From: Caenimonas koreensis DSM 17982
GTDB lineage: Bacteria > Pseudomonadota > Gammaproteobacteria > Burkholderiales > Burkholderiaceae_C
Reading direction: 5' to 3'
DNA length: 64,000 nt
NCBI RefSeq assembly: GCF_009646335.1
Contig: NZ_WJBU01000014.1
Location: forward strand, 62,001 to 126,000
Shown: positions 45,377-54,472 of the stretch, piece by piece
Layout: the number at the start of each line of letters is the position of its first letter
Position numbering within the stretch: the first letter of the stretch is position 1
Position numbers and translations under genes: made by a program
Notes under the pieces: model-generated
The model's database searches: none
The model's input: only the letters and a program-made list of their open reading frames with translations
What the model was told of the DNA's origin: nothing

Positions 45377-48340
45377 ATGACCAAGACGTTAGTTATTGCA
45401 GAGAAACCATCGGTGGCGCAGGACATCGTCCGCGCCCTTGCGCCTGTTGCGGGCAAGTTCGACAAACACGACGAATACTTCGAGAGCGAGAAGTACGTTG
45501 TCACGAGTGCCGTGGGCCACCTCGTGGAGATCCAGGCGCCGGAGGAATTCGACGTCAAGCGCGGCAAGTGGAGCTTTGCCAACCTGCCCGTGATACCGCC
45601 GTACTTCGACCTGAAGCCGGTGGACAAGACCAAATCGCGCCTGAACGCCGTGATCAAGCTTGCCAAGCGCAAGGACGTCACGAGCATCATCAACGCATGC
45701 GACGCGGGCCGTGAAGGCGAGCTGATCTTCCGGCTGATCGAGCAGTTCGCGGGCTCCACGCGCGCAGGCAAATTCACGCCACTGGGCAAGCCCGTGAAGC
45801 GCTTGTGGTTGCAATCGATGACGCCGCAGGCCATACGTGAAGGTTTCGAGCAGTTGCGCTCCGACAAGCAAATGTCGGGCCTTGCCGATGCGGCGCGCTC
45901 GCGCTCGGAGGCCGACTGGCTGGTCGGCATCAACGGCACGCGCGCCATGACGGCGTTCAATTCGCGCGACGGCGGCTTCTTCCTGACCACCGTGGGCCGC
46001 GTGCAAACGCCAACGCTCGCCGTGGTGGTCGAGCGTGAAGAGCAGATTCGCAAGTTCGTCAGCCGCGACTACTGGGAAATCCACGCAACATTCCTGGCCG
46101 AGGCCGGCGAGTACCAGGCCAAGTGGTTCGACACAAAGTGGAAGAAGAACGCCGACGACGCTGAGCAGCGCGCCGACCGCCTCTGGAACGAGCGCGATGC
46201 GCTGGCCATCGCCGATGCGGTGCGCGGCAAGGCAGCGACCGTCACTGAAGAATCGAAGCCGACGACGCAAGCCTCGCCGATGCTGTTCGACTTGACCTCG
46301 CTGCAGCGCGAGGCCAACGGCCGCTTCGGCTTCTCTGCGAAGACCACGCTCGCGCTCGCGCAGAGCCTGTATGAGCGCCACAAGGCATTGACCTACCCGC
46401 GTACCGATTCGCGCCACCTGCCCGAAGACTATGTGGCCGTCGCGAAGAAGACGATGGAGACGCTGGCCACCAGCGGCATGAAGCACCTGGAGCCGTTTGC
46501 GAAGCAGGCGGTGAAAGAAAACTACGTCAAGCCAAGCAAGCGCATCTTCGACAACAGCAAGGTGTCGGATCACTTCGCGATCATCCCCACACTGCAGGCA
46601 CCCACCGGCCTCTCGGATGCCGAGCAGCGGCTGTACGACCTGGTCGTCAAACGCTTTCTCTCGGTGTTCTTCCCCAGCGCCGAATTCATGGTCACCACGC
46701 GCATCACGCAGGCGGTTGGCCACAGCTTCATGACATCGGGCAAGGTGCTCGTCAAGCCGGGCTGGCTCGCCATCTGGGGCAAGGAAGCCGAAAGCGAGAA
46801 GACGGCGGACGAAGACAGCAAGACGCTCGTTGCCGTCAAGCCCGGCGAGATGGTGCGCGCCGAAGTTGTCGAAGCGCGCGGCCTGAAAACGCGGCCGCCC
46901 GCACGCTACTCCGAAGCGACGCTGCTCGGCGCGATGGAAGGCGCGGGCAAGATGGTCGAAGACGACGAACTGCGTGAGGCCATGCAGGAAAAAGGCCTGG
47001 GCACACCGGCCACACGCGCCGCGACCATCGAAGGCCTGATCAACGAGAAGTACATGTTCCGCGAAGGCCGCGAGCTCATCCCCACGGCCAAAGCATTCCA
47101 GCTGATGACGCTGCTGCGCGGCCTGGGCGTCGAAGAGCTTTCCAAGCCCGCGCTCACCGGCGAGTGGGAATACAAACTCTCGCAGATGGAGCACGGCAAG
47201 CTCTCGCGCGATGCGTTCATGCTCGAGATCGCAGAGATGACGAAGCACATCGTCAAGAAGGCCAAGGAATACGACCGCGACACGGTGCCCGGCGACTACG
47301 TGACGCTCGGCACGCCGTGCCCGAATTGCGGCGGCATCGTCAAGGAAAACTACCGCCGCTACACCTGCACCGGCAAGTCCGGCACGGGCGAAGACGCATG
47401 CGGCTTCTCGTTCGGCAAGACGCCTGCGGGCCGCACATTCGAGATTGCTGAAGTCGAGCAACTGCTGCGCGACAAGCAAGTCGGCCCGCTCGAAGGCTTC
47501 CGCTCCAAGGCAGGCTGGCCGTTCACGTCGGAAATCATTTTGAAGTTCAGCGACGAAGACAAGAACTGGAAACTTGAATTCGATTTCGGCGATGAGCAAG
47601 ACCCGGCCGAGACAGGCGAGCTGATCGACTTCTCTGCGCAGGAGTCCCTTGGCGCGTGCCCGAAGTGCGGCGCACGCGTTTTCGAATTCGGCAAGAACTA
47701 CGTCTGCGAAAAATCAGTGCCGACGGCTGCGCAGGCCACACCCAGCTGCGACTTCAAGACGGGCCAGGTCATCTTGCAGCAACCCGTAGCACGCGAGCAG
47801 ATGCAAAAGCTGCTGGCCACCGGCAAGACCGACCTGCTCGACAAGTTCGTGTCGATGCGCACGCGCCGCGCCTTCAAGGCCTTCCTGGCCTACAACAAGG
47901 ACGAAGGCAAAGTGACGTTCGAGTTCGAGCCGCGCACGAGCAAATTTCCGCCACGCAAAACGGCTGCTGGCAAAATGCCGGCGGCCAAAGTACCGGCAGC
48001 AAAATCCGCCGCCGGAAAAACAACCGCGAAACCCGCATCCAAGAAAGCATCTGTGAACCAAGCTGTACCCGCTAAAAAAGCCGCCGCACCCAAAGCCGCC
48101 AAAACGCCGAAGCCCGGCAACCTCGTGCCCAGCACCGAACTCGCCGCCGTGATCGGCACCGGCCCCTACGCCCGCACTGAAGTCATCAAGCTGCTGTGGG
48201 ACTACATCAAGGCCAACGGCCTGCAGGACACGAAGGACAAGCGCTCAATCAACGCCGATGCCAAGCTGCTGCCCATCTTCGGCAAGCCGCAAGTCACGAT
48301 GTTCGAGCTGGCGAAGGTGGTTGGCCCCCACCTGAAGTGA
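45377..48340 (+). CDS. topB: DNA topoisomerase III with lysine-rich linker and C-terminal SWIB domain
   Basis: The 987-residue product has the Toprim domain at the start (MTKTLVIAEKPSVAQDIVRA; acidic motif NACDAGREGELIFR) and the catalytic tyrosine in ALTYPRTDSRHLP. Zinc-like repeats follow from about 640 (CPNCGG with a later CTGKSG; CPKCGARVFEFGKNYVCEKS). A Lys/Ala/Pro-rich linker (about 860-913) resembles histone H1 tails. A SWIB/MDM2 domain (914-987; LAAVIGTGPYARTEVIKLLW) ends it. The core decatenates single-stranded regions. E. coli TopB is about 650 residues, so some 330 residues are added. ATG 45377 matches the conserved start. Confidence 0.95.
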   Translation: MTKTLVIAEKPSVAQDIVRALAPVAGKFDKHDEYFESEKYVVTSAVGHLVEIQAPEEFDVKRGKWSFANLPVIPPYFDLKPVDKTKSRLNAVIKLAKRKDVTSIINACDAGREGELIFRLIEQFAGSTRAGKFTPLGKPVKRLWLQSMTPQAIREGFEQLRSDKQMSGLADAARSRSEADWLVGINGTRAMTAFNSRDGGFFLTTVGRVQTPTLAVVVEREEQIRKFVSRDYWEIHATFLAEAGEYQAKWFDTKWKKNADDAEQRADRLWNERDALAIADAVRGKAATVTEESKPTTQASPMLFDLTSLQREANGRFGFSAKTTLALAQSLYERHKALTYPRTDSRHLPEDYVAVAKKTMETLATSGMKHLEPFAKQAVKENYVKPSKRIFDNSKVSDHFAIIPTLQAPTGLSDAEQRLYDLVVKRFLSVFFPSAEFMVTTRITQAVGHSFMTSGKVLVKPGWLAIWGKEAESEKTADEDSKTLVAVKPGEMVRAEVVEARGLKTRPPARYSEATLLGAMEGAGKMVEDDELREAMQEKGLGTPATRAATIEGLINEKYMFREGRELIPTAKAFQLMTLLRGLGVEELSKPALTGEWEYKLSQMEHGKLSRDAFMLEIAEMTKHIVKKAKEYDRDTVPGDYVTLGTPCPNCGGIVKENYRRYTCTGKSGTGEDACGFSFGKTPAGRTFEIAEVEQLLRDKQVGPLEGFRSKAGWPFTSEIILKFSDEDKNWKLEFDFGDEQDPAETGELIDFSAQESLGACPKCGARVFEFGKNYVCEKSVPTAAQATPSCDFKTGQVILQQPVAREQMQKLLATGKTDLLDKFVSMRTRRAFKAFLAYNKDEGKVTFEFEPRTSKFPPRKTAAGKMPAAKVPAAKSAAGKTTAKPASKKASVNQAVPAKKAAAPKAAKTPKPGNLVPSTELAAVIGTGPYARTEVIKLLWDYIKANGLQDTKDKRSINADAKLLPIFGKPQVTMFELAKVVGPHLK

Positions 48341-48350
48341 TCTGAGCTGA

Positions 48351-49580
48351 TCACGCCACGGGGTCCGGCAAACGCCGCAACCCCGTGAGGCTTGAGGCGA
48401 AGATCGCCCAGGCCTGCAACGCGAAACCCGCCAGCGCGAGCCACAGGCACGCTGGCTCACCCCACGTAGCACCGACGAAGCCGCCTAGCGCGGCGCCGAT
48501 CGGTCGCGCGCCTGCGTTTGCCGCGAGAAACACCGACGACACACGGCCCAGCATCGCCGACGGCACCACGCTCTGGCGCAGCGTTGTGGACGTGATCGTC
48601 CAGATGATTGGCCCTGCGCCGAACAAGAAGAACGACGCAGCCGCGAGCACGCCTGTCGGCATGAACAGCGTCGCCACCATCACGGCAGCAGCCAGCACCG
48701 ACATGGCCGGCCCGAACTGGATGGCGCGGCCGAACGGCATTGCGCCGACGATGCGCGTGGCACTCAGCGCGCCGAGCACCATGCCTGCGCCATAGCAAGC
48801 CAGCGTGACACCAACGGCCTGCGCGCTCAAGCCCAGCGCACGCACCGCATAGGGCACATAGGCAGCCTGCAACACGAACCACGAGATGTTCCACGCAATG
48901 CCCGTGAGCATCATGGGCCGCAGGAACTGCTGGCGCCACACGAATCGCGCGCCATCGCGAATTTCCAGCAGCGGATGTCGCGGCGCCGCAGCGGGCCGCG
49001 ACGGCTCCACCAGCCGCCACAGCAACGCAACCGCCGCTGCAGACAACACGCTAGCGAGCACGAACGCCGCAGGCGCACCCGCCCATGCAACCAGCGCACC
49101 CGCCAGCGCAGGCCCGCCTGCATACGCTGCGCTGCGCGCGAGTTCGAGCCGCCCATTGGCGCGCGCGAACAATTCGCGTGGCACGAGCGCCGGTACGAGA
49201 GCTGGCGCAGCCACGCTGAAGCCAACAGTGCCGATCGCGCCGATGAACCCCAAGATCGCCAGACCCGTGATCGACAGCGCGCCCGTCACCACCATCGCGA
49301 GCAACGCAAAGAGCGACAGCGCGCGCAGGCATTCTGCCAGCAGCATCAGCTTGCGACGCGGCATGCGGTCTGCCGCCAGCCCGAGTGGTATCGACAGCAA
49401 CAGGAAGGGCAGTGTCTGCACCGCAGCGAGCGTGCCGATCTCGCCGGGGCCGGCACCCAGCGCCAGCACAGCGACGATGGGCACGGCGGCCAGGCTCAAT
49501 TGCTCGGCGGACTGTGCGGCGAGGTTCGACCAGGCCAGGGCGATGAAAGGACGCGGAAATTGATTGGTCATCTGGTTCAT
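48351..49580 (-). CDS. MFS transporter
   Basis: The product of about 409 residues has 12 predicted membrane helices. The loop 2-3 motif A region reads GLAADRMPRRKLMLLAECLR, and the duplicated half has AGMVLGALSATRIVGAMPFG. It belongs to the EntS/drug-efflux-like MFS group, and the substrate is unknown. Several ATG codons (49571, 49580, 49595) are in frame with no decisive ribosome-binding site. I give the middle one; the protein core is unaffected. It ends 10 bp from topB, convergently. Confidence 0.82.
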   Translation of the reverse strand: MNQMTNQFPRPFIALAWSNLAAQSAEQLSLAAVPIVAVLALGAGPGEIGTLAAVQTLPFLLLSIPLGLAADRMPRRKLMLLAECLRALSLFALLAMVVTGALSITGLAILGFIGAIGTVGFSVAAPALVPALVPRELFARANGRLELARSAAYAGGPALAGALVAWAGAPAAFVLASVLSAAAVALLWRLVEPSRPAAAPRHPLLEIRDGARFVWRQQFLRPMMLTGIAWNISWFVLQAAYVPYAVRALGLSAQAVGVTLACYGAGMVLGALSATRIVGAMPFGRAIQFGPAMSVLAAAVMVATLFMPTGVLAAASFFLFGAGPIIWTITSTTLRQSVVPSAMLGRVSSVFLAANAGARPIGAALGGFVGATWGEPACLWLALAGFALQAWAIFASSLTGLRRLPDPVA

Positions 49581-49717
49581 TGAAAGCAACGCCATGGTGC
49601 CTGTACCCGCCGCACCACGCTGGCCATTTTCGGACGCGCCTTTTCGGCCAGCGCTTGCGTCCATCTTCGCCATAATGATTTCGCGCCCGACTCGCCGGGC
49701 GACCAGGAGTAGAGACG

Positions 49718-50356
49718 ATGGCTGCAAGAGTGATCTGCCTGTCCCGCGCGCTGAGCGCAGGCGCCGACGAAGTCGCCGCGCTCGTAGGCCAGGAACTGGG
49801 CTTTCGCTGCGTCGATGAAGAGATCATTGCGCGCGCCGCCGAACGCCAGAACCTCGACCCGGAAGAAGTCGCCAACGCAGAGCGGCGCAAGTCATTCCTC
49901 GCGCGCCTCTTCGAAGACGTCGCGCTCGGTGCAGGCATGGCCGGCTACGGCAGCGGCTACGTGACCGACCCTGGCGTGATGCCGCCGCGCAGCGAGCGTT
50001 TGCGCAGCCTCATTCGCGAAGCGATTGTCGAGACAGCGGAGCAGGGCAACGTCGTGATCGTGGCGCATGCCGCCTCATACGCATTGGGCGGGCGCGACGA
50101 TGTGTTGCGCGTGCTGGTTACCGGCTCACCGCACATCCGCGCCAAACGCCTTGCTGATGCAGGCACACACACGCATGACGCAGCCGCCGAAGAAATCCGC
50201 CAGAGCGATGCAGCGCGGGCTGACTACCTCAAGCGCTTCTACGAGGTCGATCGCGAGTCGCCTGAGCACTACGACATCTCGATCTCGACCGATGCGCTCA
50301 CGCCCGCGCAGGCGGCAGCGGCCATCGTGAGTTTTGCGCGGTCATTGCGCGCGTAG
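49718..50356 (+). CDS. Cytidylate-kinase-like protein (Cytidylate_kin2 family)
   Basis: The 212-residue protein resembles P-loop cytidylate kinases of family PF13189: VICLSRALSAGADEVAALVG at the N-terminus, FRCVDEEIIARAAERQNLDP, VIVAHAASYALGGRDDVLRV and VTGSPHIRAKRLAD. The Walker A GxxxxGK is weak (SRALSAGADEVA), so kinase activity is uncertain. Its 3' end overlaps the convergent hydrolase by 15 bp. No operon partner is obvious. Confidence 0.75.
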   Translation: MAARVICLSRALSAGADEVAALVGQELGFRCVDEEIIARAAERQNLDPEEVANAERRKSFLARLFEDVALGAGMAGYGSGYVTDPGVMPPRSERLRSLIREAIVETAEQGNVVIVAHAASYALGGRDDVLRVLVTGSPHIRAKRLADAGTHTHDAAAEEIRQSDAARADYLKRFYEVDRESPEHYDISISTDALTPAQAAAAIVSFARSLRA

Positions 50357-51328
50357 CGCGGCCAGCTGCGCGGGCTGCGGCATGAGAAAGCGCCGCACGG
50401 CTCCTACGGTTCCCACGGGGTCTTCCTCCTGGGGCAGATGGCCCAGCTCCTCAAACATCACCAGCTGCGAACCTGCAATTGCTCGCGCGAAACGCTGCGC
50501 ACATTCGGGCGGCACGACGCGATCTTTGCCGCCCCACAGAATCAATGTCGGAACGTGAATGTCCTTGAGGCGGGCGACGTCACCGGTGTAGCCCTGCTCA
50601 ATGCGGCGCACAAGCGCCTGACGATTCCCCGCGCGCAAGGCCATGGCCTCATACAGGTCCACCAAAGCCGGCGTGACCCTGGAAGGATCCCCGTAGACAT
50701 CTTTCAGGCTGCGCTCGACCACGGCCCGCGGCAATGTGTATTGCGACACAAAGCGCAGGACGGGCGTTGCCGCAAGCCGGAAGCCAAGCGGTGTCGTTTG
50801 TACCGCCTTGAACGACTCTGGCGCAAACCCACTGGCGTCCACCAGAATCAAGCCGTCCACACGCCCGGGCATTGCCAGTGCCACTGACCATGCAACCTGG
50901 CCACCGAGGGAATTGCCGCCAATCACAAAGCGATTCACGGCGAGCTTGTCCATTGCCGCGCGCACGAACACGACGTAGGCCTCAGCCGAGTAATCGTTGG
51001 CGGCGCTGGGCCCCGTGAGCCCGAACCCCGGCAAGTCGATGCGGATGACGCGGCGGTTCGTACCAAGCGCTTCGACCCAACCCTGCCACGTGTGCAAGCT
51101 GGCTGACGTGCCGTGGAGCAGAACAATGGGCGATGGGTCATCGCGCTGGCCTTCATCGCGCAGGTGCACTTGCAGGCCATTGACATCCATGAACTGGGAC
51201 GGCGCCTGTGCCCATCGCGCCTTAAGCTCGTCCAGCGGCCGGTCAGGCGTCCAGGCCATCCAACAGATCGCTCCCAGCAAAAGCAGCAGGGCAGCGGCAG
51301 CCAAAAGCCGATGTATGGGTCGCGTCAT
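50342..51328 (-). CDS. Membrane-anchored alpha/beta hydrolase
   Basis: The 328-residue protein has an N-terminal anchor (HRLLAAAALLLLLGAICWMA) and a complete alpha/beta hydrolase triad: nucleophile Ser in IGGNSLGGQVAW, Asp in LWGGKDRVVPPE and His in FEELGHLPQEEDP. The oxyanion HG is in VLLHGTSAS. It is the third gene of a coupled operon after the acyltransferase and the ThiF-nitroreductase fusion (ATGA overlap). That suggests it hydrolyses or transfers an acyl group of their product in the periplasm or at the membrane; the substrate is unknown. Confidence 0.85.
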   Translation of the reverse strand: MTRPIHRLLAAAALLLLLGAICWMAWTPDRPLDELKARWAQAPSQFMDVNGLQVHLRDEGQRDDPSPIVLLHGTSASLHTWQGWVEALGTNRRVIRIDLPGFGLTGPSAANDYSAEAYVVFVRAAMDKLAVNRFVIGGNSLGGQVAWSVALAMPGRVDGLILVDASGFAPESFKAVQTTPLGFRLAATPVLRFVSQYTLPRAVVERSLKDVYGDPSRVTPALVDLYEAMALRAGNRQALVRRIEQGYTGDVARLKDIHVPTLILWGGKDRVVPPECAQRFARAIAGSQLVMFEELGHLPQEEDPVGTVGAVRRFLMPQPAQLAALRAQ

Positions 51329-53382
51329 GCTTGAGCCCCGCCCTCAGCACGCCCAACGATCAGGTCATTGAGCGCAAGGCGGTGCGAGCGGCTCTCGCAA
51401 AGGGTGGAGCGCGGCCGGCCAAGGCGGCCCATGAACACAAGCGTTTCGACCGGAGCGCCTGTGACCTCTTGCACTCGCTCGCCAAGCCGGGCCGCCTTTC
51501 CAATCAGACTGCGCGATCGAGTAAACGGCGTGCCCGCGCGCCCGTAGGTGGCGAATGCCAGCGGGGCAACACTGGGCTGCATGGCGAGCCCCAGACTCGT
51601 GGCGGTCAACCAGAAGCGCTGAATGCGCTCACCAGCGCGCAGCAATTCTTCGATCGAAGGCGTGGTCGTAGCACCGCTGCGCCGGCCAATGGTGAAGTGG
51701 CCTGCACACGAGAGCCCCGGCACCATATCGAGTTCGAGCTGAGCCAGACCAGTGCCGCCACCAAAACGGTTCATGAAATCGACTCGCGACCAGGACGCCA
51801 TGGCCCAACGCATGATCGTGGCAGTCACTTTGTTGACGCCAATGGCGGTGCTCGGCATGCCATACAGGCTGAACCGGCGCTCCCAGTCAATGACCCGGCG
51901 ATGCACTTCGTACGCCTCAGGAGCACGCAGGCGGATGTCGGTTGCTCGTGCGCCAAGCCGGGCAACAGCCCAGCGGCCCTGCCAGCTTTCGAAGAAGGTG
52001 AGCTTGAGCTCGGGCCCCAGTGCTTGCTCCAACGCTGCTTTATGGCGCTCGTTCAGCGCGTCGCGACGATAGGGCGTTCGGTCCACCGACCTGACTTTGA
52101 GGAACCCCAGCAAGGGGTCCGCACGCACAGAAGCATCCTGCGGCAAATGCACATCGAGTTCAAGCTGTAGCGGGCCTGCGCCGCCGGTCTGCGCACGTGT
52201 GCAGCTCCAGGTCATGCCCCGCCCAAACGCACTTGCAGCAATCCTCAGCGATTCCAGCAGAAAGCCTGCGCCAAGCACGACAGCCTGGCCGTTGTTGTAT
52301 TCGTAGATGTTGCCCACCTCTGACTCAATGAGCACCGTGACCCGGTCATCGCTCTCGATGCGGAAACGCCATGGTTGGCTGTTGTCTCCGCTCGGCGCCC
52401 ACCTGGCCAGAGCGAGGATGGCCTCGATTTCCGAATGCGTGGACACAGCTCGATCTGAACTTCCCCGCACTGCCTCGCGAGGCAGCGCACGCATGGCAGA
52501 CAGGCCGATCATCTGGCGTAGCCTTTGAAGTGGATTGCGCGCCCCGCCGCGCAGCTTGCCCTTCACCCAGGCCCCTCGGTATGCGTCAAACTGGTGATAC
52601 CAGGGCGCTGCGTGGACACCACCGCGCCCCAGAAGGATTCGCAGCACCTCAACGCCAATCACACCCGCACACATCTGGCACGCCATGCCGGTGGAAGGGG
52701 TGCGCTTGCCCACAAGATCAACGCGGCTGCGGTCAGCGAGATACGTGCGATGCAGCCCCTTAGGTGCGAGACCCACGAGGAAGTTGACGTACTGCTGCTC
52801 GATGGGCCGCCCGTTCAGGCCGAAATATTGCTCGAACGTCATACCCCCAGGCATGAAGACAAGATAGGCCGCGCCCATCCCGATTGGCGCAGCCGTCACA
52901 GCGGGAATGCCGAGTTCCGCGCAGCGGGCAAACACCCGGGCACGCATGTCAAGCACGAAGAAGTCGAACCCATCGACAAAGAGATCCACGCCGTCGAGGA
53001 ACTCGTCGATGTTTTCCTGCGTGACGCCTTGCTCGAAGCGTCGAATCTGCGCGGTGGGGTTGATGTCAAGCGCCATGTCGGCCATGACCTCCACCTTCGG
53101 TCGGCCCTGCGACGATGTACTCGCACCAGCTTGCCTGTTGGTATTGACGGTATCAAACACGTCCATGTCGGCGACGTGAAACTTGCCAATGCCCAGCCGC
53201 GTGAGCGCAAGCAAATGCGCCCCGCCAACGCCGCCCATGCCCGCGATGGCCACGCGCTTCGATCGCAGCATCTGCTGCTCCCACTCGGTGACCCATCCGA
53301 GGTTGCGGCTGAACGCTTCGTCATAGTCAAAGCCTGTGGCGCGCGAGACCGCCAGCGCTTCAACGGGTGGATTGCGGCTCAT
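51325..53382 (-). CDS. ThiF-type (E1-like) adenylyltransferase fused to a nitroreductase domain
   Basis: The 685-residue protein has an N-terminal ThiF/MoeB/HesA-type domain (about 20-290), with VAIAGMGGVGGAHLLALTRL and GKFHVADMDVFDTVNTNRQ for ATP binding and CQMCAGVIGVEVLRILLGRG near its end. A nitroreductase-like FMN domain (about 325-660) follows, with ILALARWAPSGDNSQPWRFR, YEYNNGQAVVLGAGFLLESL and LGLAMQPSVAP. The same fusion is known from mycobacterial Rv1355c-like proteins of unknown function. It could adenylate a carboxylate, then oxidise or reduce it. ATG 53380-53382 and the stop both lie in 4-bp overlaps with its neighbours. Confidence 0.88.
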   Translation of the reverse strand: MSRNPPVEALAVSRATGFDYDEAFSRNLGWVTEWEQQMLRSKRVAIAGMGGVGGAHLLALTRLGIGKFHVADMDVFDTVNTNRQAGASTSSQGRPKVEVMADMALDINPTAQIRRFEQGVTQENIDEFLDGVDLFVDGFDFFVLDMRARVFARCAELGIPAVTAAPIGMGAAYLVFMPGGMTFEQYFGLNGRPIEQQYVNFLVGLAPKGLHRTYLADRSRVDLVGKRTPSTGMACQMCAGVIGVEVLRILLGRGGVHAAPWYHQFDAYRGAWVKGKLRGGARNPLQRLRQMIGLSAMRALPREAVRGSSDRAVSTHSEIEAILALARWAPSGDNSQPWRFRIESDDRVTVLIESEVGNIYEYNNGQAVVLGAGFLLESLRIAASAFGRGMTWSCTRAQTGGAGPLQLELDVHLPQDASVRADPLLGFLKVRSVDRTPYRRDALNERHKAALEQALGPELKLTFFESWQGRWAVARLGARATDIRLRAPEAYEVHRRVIDWERRFSLYGMPSTAIGVNKVTATIMRWAMASWSRVDFMNRFGGGTGLAQLELDMVPGLSCAGHFTIGRRSGATTTPSIEELLRAGERIQRFWLTATSLGLAMQPSVAPLAFATYGRAGTPFTRSRSLIGKAARLGERVQEVTGAPVETLVFMGRLGRPRSTLCESRSHRLALNDLIVGRAEGGAQA

Positions 53383-54242
53383 GCGCCGGCACTCGCAGCG
53401 ACGCTGCTGGGCGACCGCAAGGCACCACCTGTGGACTCGCCGGGCACCAGCGGGTTGGGCCAAATCCTCCCGTGGTCCGTCAGGAACTCCCACACGTCGG
53501 GCCGCTGAGCCTGCACGCCACTTAGCAAAGTGGTGATATCTGCCCAACAAGGCTGCCGCAGCCCGTGGTGTTCGACAAGCCCGCCCAACCGATTGAAGTG
53601 GACGCCGAAGCGCGACAAATGACGCAGCAGGGCTGGCTCCATCACCGCAACGACATGGGTCATACCTTCCTGCGCGGGCATTTCTATCGAGGCTCTGATA
53701 AGTGCGAGCGGCAGGCAAAGAAGCGTCGTGCGCCATTCCTCTGGCGACAGGTCAGCCTCCGGCCCCTGGGTCGGCGTGTGGTGCCGAATACTCTTGACGA
53801 CCGCAAAGCGCGAGACCTCACAGGTGGTCTCAATTGGGAACGGCACAGCCTCACCGCGCCCCAGCGATGGCACCAGCGTCTCGATCGGAAGCAGGCGGCG
53901 GCGCCCCCCGCCTTGTGGCAACACAATGCGCACGGTGCCAATCGGGTTGCCCGTCGAACGGTGAGTCAGCACCGAATGAACAGCATGCTCGTCGTAGGTG
54001 TCCGTTTCAAACCCGTCGGCGTGCTCGGTGGGATCTTCGAAGTGGTTGTCAACGCAGTAAGCCTGGAACCGCACCCGATGACACGCCAGGCGCTGGCGCA
54101 AGCCGCGCGCCACCGAGCAATCGAAGACGTCGTCGAAGTGTTCGAGACCCGTACTCGCCGTAGGCAAAGGATTCGAGGGAAGAACGCCCGCAACATTTGT
54201 GTGAGCTCGCGCTTGCGCCAGTATCAAGTCCGTGTGAGTCAT
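53379..54242 (-). CDS. N-acyltransferase of the PEP-CTERM/exosortase-associated, autoinducer-synthase-like family
   Basis: The 287-residue protein resembles the TIGR03694-type acyltransferases related to LuxI autoinducer synthases. VFDCSVARGLRQRLACHRVR with FQAYCVDNHFE is followed by ETDTYDEHAVHSVLTHRSTG, NPIGTVRIVLPQGGG and TCEVSRFAVVKSIRHH. That fold transfers acyl groups from acyl-ACP or acyl-CoA to an amine. No exosortase or PEP-CTERM protein is in the window. ATG 54240-54242 has an AGGAG site. It heads an operon with the ThiF-nitroreductase fusion and the hydrolase. Confidence 0.82.
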   Translation of the reverse strand: MTHTDLILAQARAHTNVAGVLPSNPLPTASTGLEHFDDVFDCSVARGLRQRLACHRVRFQAYCVDNHFEDPTEHADGFETDTYDEHAVHSVLTHRSTGNPIGTVRIVLPQGGGRRRLLPIETLVPSLGRGEAVPFPIETTCEVSRFAVVKSIRHHTPTQGPEADLSPEEWRTTLLCLPLALIRASIEMPAQEGMTHVVAVMEPALLRHLSRFGVHFNRLGGLVEHHGLRQPCWADITTLLSGVQAQRPDVWEFLTDHGRIWPNPLVPGESTGGALRSPSSVAASAGA

Positions 54243-54335
54243 TGCCTGCTCCTGTGTTACGAGGGTGGGTAACTCAGCCATGCAAGCTGTTGCGGCCAGT
54301 CAAAGTCGCGAGACGTTCATCTGGAGGCGAGTTAA

Positions 54336-54383
54336 GACTATTCACTACTGCGTCTATTCATTGCTACGTCTATTCACTACGAC
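54336..54383. repeat. Three tandem 16-bp iterons between the acyltransferase and ybhB-like genes
   Basis: Three units start at 54336, 54352 and 54368: GACTATTCACTACTGC, GTCTATTCATTGCTAC and GTCTATTCACTACGAC. All share CTATTCA at the same phase, with a strict 16-bp period. They lie 94 bp from the acyltransferase ATG and 90 bp from the ybhB-like ATG, in the middle of a divergent promoter region. They look like direct-repeat binding sites for a regulator. Confidence 0.7.
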
Positions 54384-54472
54384 GCCCGCAGCCGGGCTTT
54401 ATGAACGCCGCGATGACATCGCCGGGTCTTCGTAGCATCATCCGAAGCCTTGTTCCAACCGAGGAGACATCC

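Noticed and set aside
53379-54242. LuxI-type acyl-homoserine-lactone synthase
   Set aside because: The motifs fit the exosortase-associated branch better than true LuxI, and no LuxR-type regulator or clear lux box is adjacent.
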